Positions 60,054-64,000 of a stretch of 64,000 bases of DNA are shown here, piece by piece. A model generated the notes under the pieces. That model was not told where the DNA came from and searched no databases. It worked only from the letters and a program-made list of their open reading frames with translations. Made by a program: the position numbers and the translations under genes. Positions within the stretch are counted from its first letter, which is position 1. Every line of letters begins with the position of its first letter. The DNA comes from Acanthacorydalis orientalis (lineage: Eukaryota; Arthropoda; Insecta; Megaloptera; Corydalidae). The stretch lies in the NCBI GenBank assembly GCA_034766995.1, contig CM068320.1:11717687-11781686 (forward strand). The letters run 5' to 3'.

Positions 60054-60394
60054 CTAGTATATTTGTAACATCATTTTTAGGTTGTAGATATAAAATGTCC
60101 ACAATAGATTATTTTTTATTTATAATAAACCAAAATATATTTAAAATAACAATCAAAAATAATAATTCAGAAATATTAAATTATTAAAACTTAAACCCGT
60201 TTGCTAAAAAAATAATATTTTATTTATTTAGTAAGTACGTAAAGAAATATTGAACATTGTTTCTAAAACAAATAATTAAAAACCTACTAAAATTAATTTA
60301 AGACACTTAAAATCGATATAATCAAATTTCTGAAATAAATACAACAGAAAATTAAATGCTATTTAATAAAATATATTAATATCAAAAATAAAAT
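59375..60394 (+). repeat. Direct duplication, two units of about 210 bp
   Basis: Unit 1 (59,375-59,585) and unit 2 (60,186-60,394) share TTTGCTAAAAAAATAA, then AACAAATAATTAAAAACCTA, CTAAAATTA, TTAAGACACTTAAAA and AATGCTATTTAA in the same order and spacing. A third partial stretch (AAGACACTTAAATATAAT) follows at 60,399. The two units are about 810 bp apart with (TA)n tracts between. They encode nothing. Confidence 0.8.
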
Positions 60395-60854
60395 GATTTA
60401 AGACACTTAAATATAATTGAAATAACCATACAAATAATAATTATTCATAAAGATTAAATTATTAAAATATAAATAATTACACTGGTTAAATGGTAAAAAA
60501 CGCTTTGATGGTTAAAACTTTTTAGAGCTCAGTGTATTTAATTTTTAACCTATGAATTTACTACTCTGAGATTTCATCACAAATCAAATGATTGATAATA
60601 AACTTTACACTATAACAAGAAATTTAAAGTATAGTTCTTTATTTTTTATTTGTTAGATTACATTAAAAGATGAATTGATTATTTAACATTTTACTCTTAA
60701 TGATACGTTCAATTTTGTTAAATTCACAGTATTTGAAAATATTACCTTTTTCAATATACCATTAGACTAATCTTGTAAAAATCCAATAACTCTTCAGCAA
60801 ATAAAATCTGTAAGTCTTCTCGCTGAAAATTTAAGAATATTTTCATAACTGCTT

Positions 60855-61085
60855 TCAACTAAAAGATGATAGTATTGTCACAATTAAATATCCGGAGTAT
60901 TCAAAGCCTTGTGCGTGTTTACCGATACGACGCACTGCATATTCAATAGCAACGCCACATCCTGGCGGGTGTAACCATAGAAGAATTCGTGTCACTGTGC
61001 CGTTTTCCACAACGGTGCCGTTGTCATCTCGAATTCATGTTATTATGATTTCCATATTGTTGTGTACATTACGCGTACTGTATAA
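60855..61085. other. GC-rich island near 61 kb
   Basis: CpG-containing, much richer in GC than the flanks. On the minus strand 61,034-60,855 is a stop-free frame of 59 codons without ATG (..GTVTRILLWLHPPGCGVAIE then YAVRRIGKHAQGFEYSGY..) that I do not recognise. The plus strand has an exact 16-bp palindrome ACAACGGTGCCGTTGT at 61,009-61,024, with CAACGG half-sites of Myb type. It may be a conserved regulatory element, a lone exon or a transposon relic. Confidence 0.35.
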
Positions 61086-61606
61086 TAAATTAAGTGTAGG
61101 TCGATGATGGACCAAGTGATTTTACTGTTTTGTTTGTTGACATTAAACGGAATTCGATGGGTGTAGATTTAACAAGATAGTTAAATCGTTACTCCCTATA
61201 TGACAACAATGTACTTTTTTATTTCATCGATAATAAATAGAATAAGACGTTTTGATACTTTTCACATAGCACTATAATAATTAAATGACGAATTAACTTT
61301 TCATTGATAATTTAAAATTCTTCTACATTCAGTACTCTACTTGATTTTACTTAACTTGAATTTTTTTAACTTTACTTGAATACGGTAAAGAAATTGTTTG
61401 TATATAGAATTTGTCGACTATATTTATATTTTTATTTTCTTATTTTGAATTTTTATTTTGTAATCATCTGTATAATATAAACAAATATTTTCTCATAACA
61501 AAATCTAAAAAGAAAAACACATTTTACTTTATATAAACAGCCTATAATTTTTAATCTGATATTTTTCCCAAGTCTCTGAATTATTCATTCAAAAACAAGC
61601 ACATCG

Positions 61607-61646
<40 letters not shown>

Positions 61647-62077
61647 AGAAAACCTTAACTCGAATTGTAATTATTTTGAAGAGCTAGTAATTTTATTACA
61701 TAATAGATTCTGAATTGGAGTCTTCTAATAAATGGATATATTTTGAAATGAAAAAATAGTTTCAGAATATTGAAGTAAATAGCTAATCTTTAATCAGATC
61801 AGTCAAAAATATTTATATGATAAATAAAAGTATGGAGAAATAAATATAGTGTAAAAAGAGAAAGAACTAATTATATTTAAAAAATATTTTTTTAGTTTAC
61901 CTGAATTTCAACTGAACAAAATGGTTTTATTCACAAATGATTTCATTATTATTGTTAAATGTTTGTAATTGAAATGCTCATAAAAAGTTGTATATATACA
62001 CATATAAAAATCGATTTTCATTCAACAGAAAACTTGCTGCCTGAAAGATGAAATGAATTCTGTTATAATCGAATATA

Positions 62078-62125
<48 letters not shown>

Positions 62126-62738
62126 ATATTGAGTGTCTTTCAAAGGTTTCCAGTAAATTTATATACAGATTCATAAATGTAAAATGAAACATATTTTCGT
62201 ACATTTGCCTTATTTATTTTTACTGTTTAAGAAAATGATAAATTTTAATATTTAATTTCTCTGAAGAAGAAAACTAATTTAAGCTCTATTATTAATCATT
62301 TATATATTGTGCCACTCATAAATTGTCTCTTCTGTATTTAATTATATATTTATTTTTATATATTAAAATTGTACCACAATGTTAATATGTCTGTATTAAC
62401 AACATTCTCTTAATTCTTTCTCATACATTTTTATCCAATTTTTTCAGACTACTCTTATTTTTATATATAAATGTATATCATTATGTGATAATATTTAGAT
62501 ACAAAAAAAGTAGGAAATAAGATAAACGAATAACAATTATTTTAGTGATTTAAATGAACAATGTGAGTAAGTAGGATAACATTGACATATGACTAATATA
62601 AATCATCCGGTTTAAAATAAAGACAACTAGAAAAACAAATCATTTACTCATATGATGTCAATACAATGTAAATTAAATTATTTTATTAACATTTATTATA
62701 TTGCTTTATAAATATATATTAAAAAGGAACAGGAAAGC

Positions 62739-62782
<44 letters not shown>

Positions 62783-62794
62783 TATATATATATA

Positions 62795-62831
<37 letters not shown>

Positions 62832-63846
62832 GTAACAGGAAAGCAATATAATAAATGTTAATAAACTTCGAATAAATTACTACTGAAAACAATAATTCAG
62901 AATCAGCACTTCAATACCTATGGTTTTACTCATTTTTTCCAAATTTAAACGAATTTTGTATCGAGTAAAATGCAATTTAAAAAATATTATTCACATAAAA
63001 GTATATAATACATGTATATATATATTTATAAACTTGTTATAAATCTTTACATATATTAATTGTTTATTTCAATATTGTCGATCGCATATGAATTAATGTA
63101 TTAAAACATAAAGTTACATATTAATTCATTTAGTCACATGATTGAAAATAAACCCCACTTTTAAAAAATTTCAAACATAAAAATAATTCATTAAAAAGTA
63201 CATTATACCTCTTATAAATTCACATACAAATAATGAATATTTATTGAAAATAAAACGTCTTGATAACGTTTAGAAAAAAAAACAACTACAAAAAATTTAA
63301 GTAGTTTTTTTAAACTCTCCATTTTATCTTATAAGTATATAATTGAAATCTGAATGTGAAATACGATATAAGTGTTAAAAGCAAATTTTAAATGCACACA
63401 TACATTACGCTTTCAAGTAAACGACATATCGTTAGTTTATATTAGACATTTATCAAACACACACTTAACATAAAATCATTCGTTTTCATTATTTTTTGTG
63501 TAAATGTTTGACTACGCAATTTAGGGCGACGTTTAATAAATAGAATTTTATGAGTTTTGTTTTCATTTAATTTAATTTTCTACTTAACGCAAAATTTTCT
63601 AACTGCGTTAGTATTTTTTAGAAAGTCTAGCACAATTAATTAAAGCGTATAGAATATAAAAATACAACTCGATTGTATTATGTACAAATAAAGAATAACG
63701 AGAATAAAAAACATTCAATTATCTATCAATGTTAATTTATGGCAAATTTACACACACTGATTAGTTATTAACAACATTAATTTTCAATTACTATAAAGTA
63801 TACTTGTGTGTGTGTATATATATATTTATATATATATTTATATATA

Positions 63847-63889
<43 letters not shown>

Positions 63890-64000
63890 CAATATTCGCT
63901 CTATTTTGTTTTTCAATTTTCTTAATAATTTATATTTCATATTGTTTATTATTAATTACATTTACTTTTTAACAATCAAAAAAATGAATTAAATATATAT
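61086..64000. other. Gene-free AT-rich end of the window
   Basis: (TA)n at 61,610-61,644, 62,082-62,122, 62,742-62,828 and 63,804-63,882. The direct repeat AACAGGAAAGCAATAT (62,728 and 62,836) brackets the 62.75-kb TA array. No coding signal. Confidence 0.6.

Larger units (their letters stand above)
56127..60854. other. Gene-free AT-rich stretch
   Basis: (TA)n at 56,301-56,360, 57,599-57,710, 58,072-58,110, 59,648-59,692 and 60,000-60,052; (ATAG)n near 58,121-58,152. The segment 57,720-58,060 is less AT-rich, unique and unassigned. A local duplication lies at 59.4-60.4 kb. No exon is seen. Confidence 0.5.

Overview
The window looks like nuclear DNA from an insect with an extremely AT-rich genome. 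No bacterial-style gene density is present. The only genes I can support are two spliced genes of the Osiris family (DUF1676), which is known only from insects and normally sits in one conserved tandem cluster. The order of the insect cannot be fixed from this sequence. The non-coding DNA is saturated with long (TA)n microsatellites, and most long open frames in the window are read-through of these tracts (Tyr-Ile repeats), not genes.

Layout. From 1 to about 16.8 kb there is no host gene. This part holds microsatellites, a Helitron-like element (7.63-7.89 kb), a long hairpin (7.92-8.03 kb), a short mariner derivative (10.59-11.16 kb), a mariner end beside a Tigger-like remnant (14.25-14.87 kb) and a tandem duplication (14.9-15.3 kb). 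From 16,849 to 36,580 on the minus strand lies the first Osiris gene: two coding exons separated by an inferred intron of about 19.1 kb. That intron contains an RTE-type LINE tail, two more mariner derivatives, a hAT-type MITE, a decayed ZBED/Buster-like hAT transposase and a GC-rich island near 28.2 kb. From 40,859 to 47,172, also minus strand, lies the second Osiris gene: five exons, fully reconstructable in frame to 273 residues, with a TATA box, an initiator-like site and a poly(A) signal. From 47.3 kb to the end I see no further gene. This stretch has a hAT-like MITE (52.73-53.18 kb), a second Helitron-like copy (55.87-56.13 kb), a local duplication (59.4-60.4 kb) and a second GC-rich island near 61 kb.

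How the genes relate. The two Osiris genes are in tandem on the same strand, about 4.3 kb apart, as expected for an Osiris cluster. Both encode a signal peptide, a two-cysteine region, a basic segment and a hydrophobic DUF1676 core. They probably act in the secretory/endosomal membrane system of cuticle-forming epidermis, which is the known setting of the family. They differ from the usual family pattern at the C-terminus: one has a divergent form of the AQXLAY motif and the other seems to lack it. Splice joins were made by eye from donor/acceptor consensus and codon phase; no transcript data were available.
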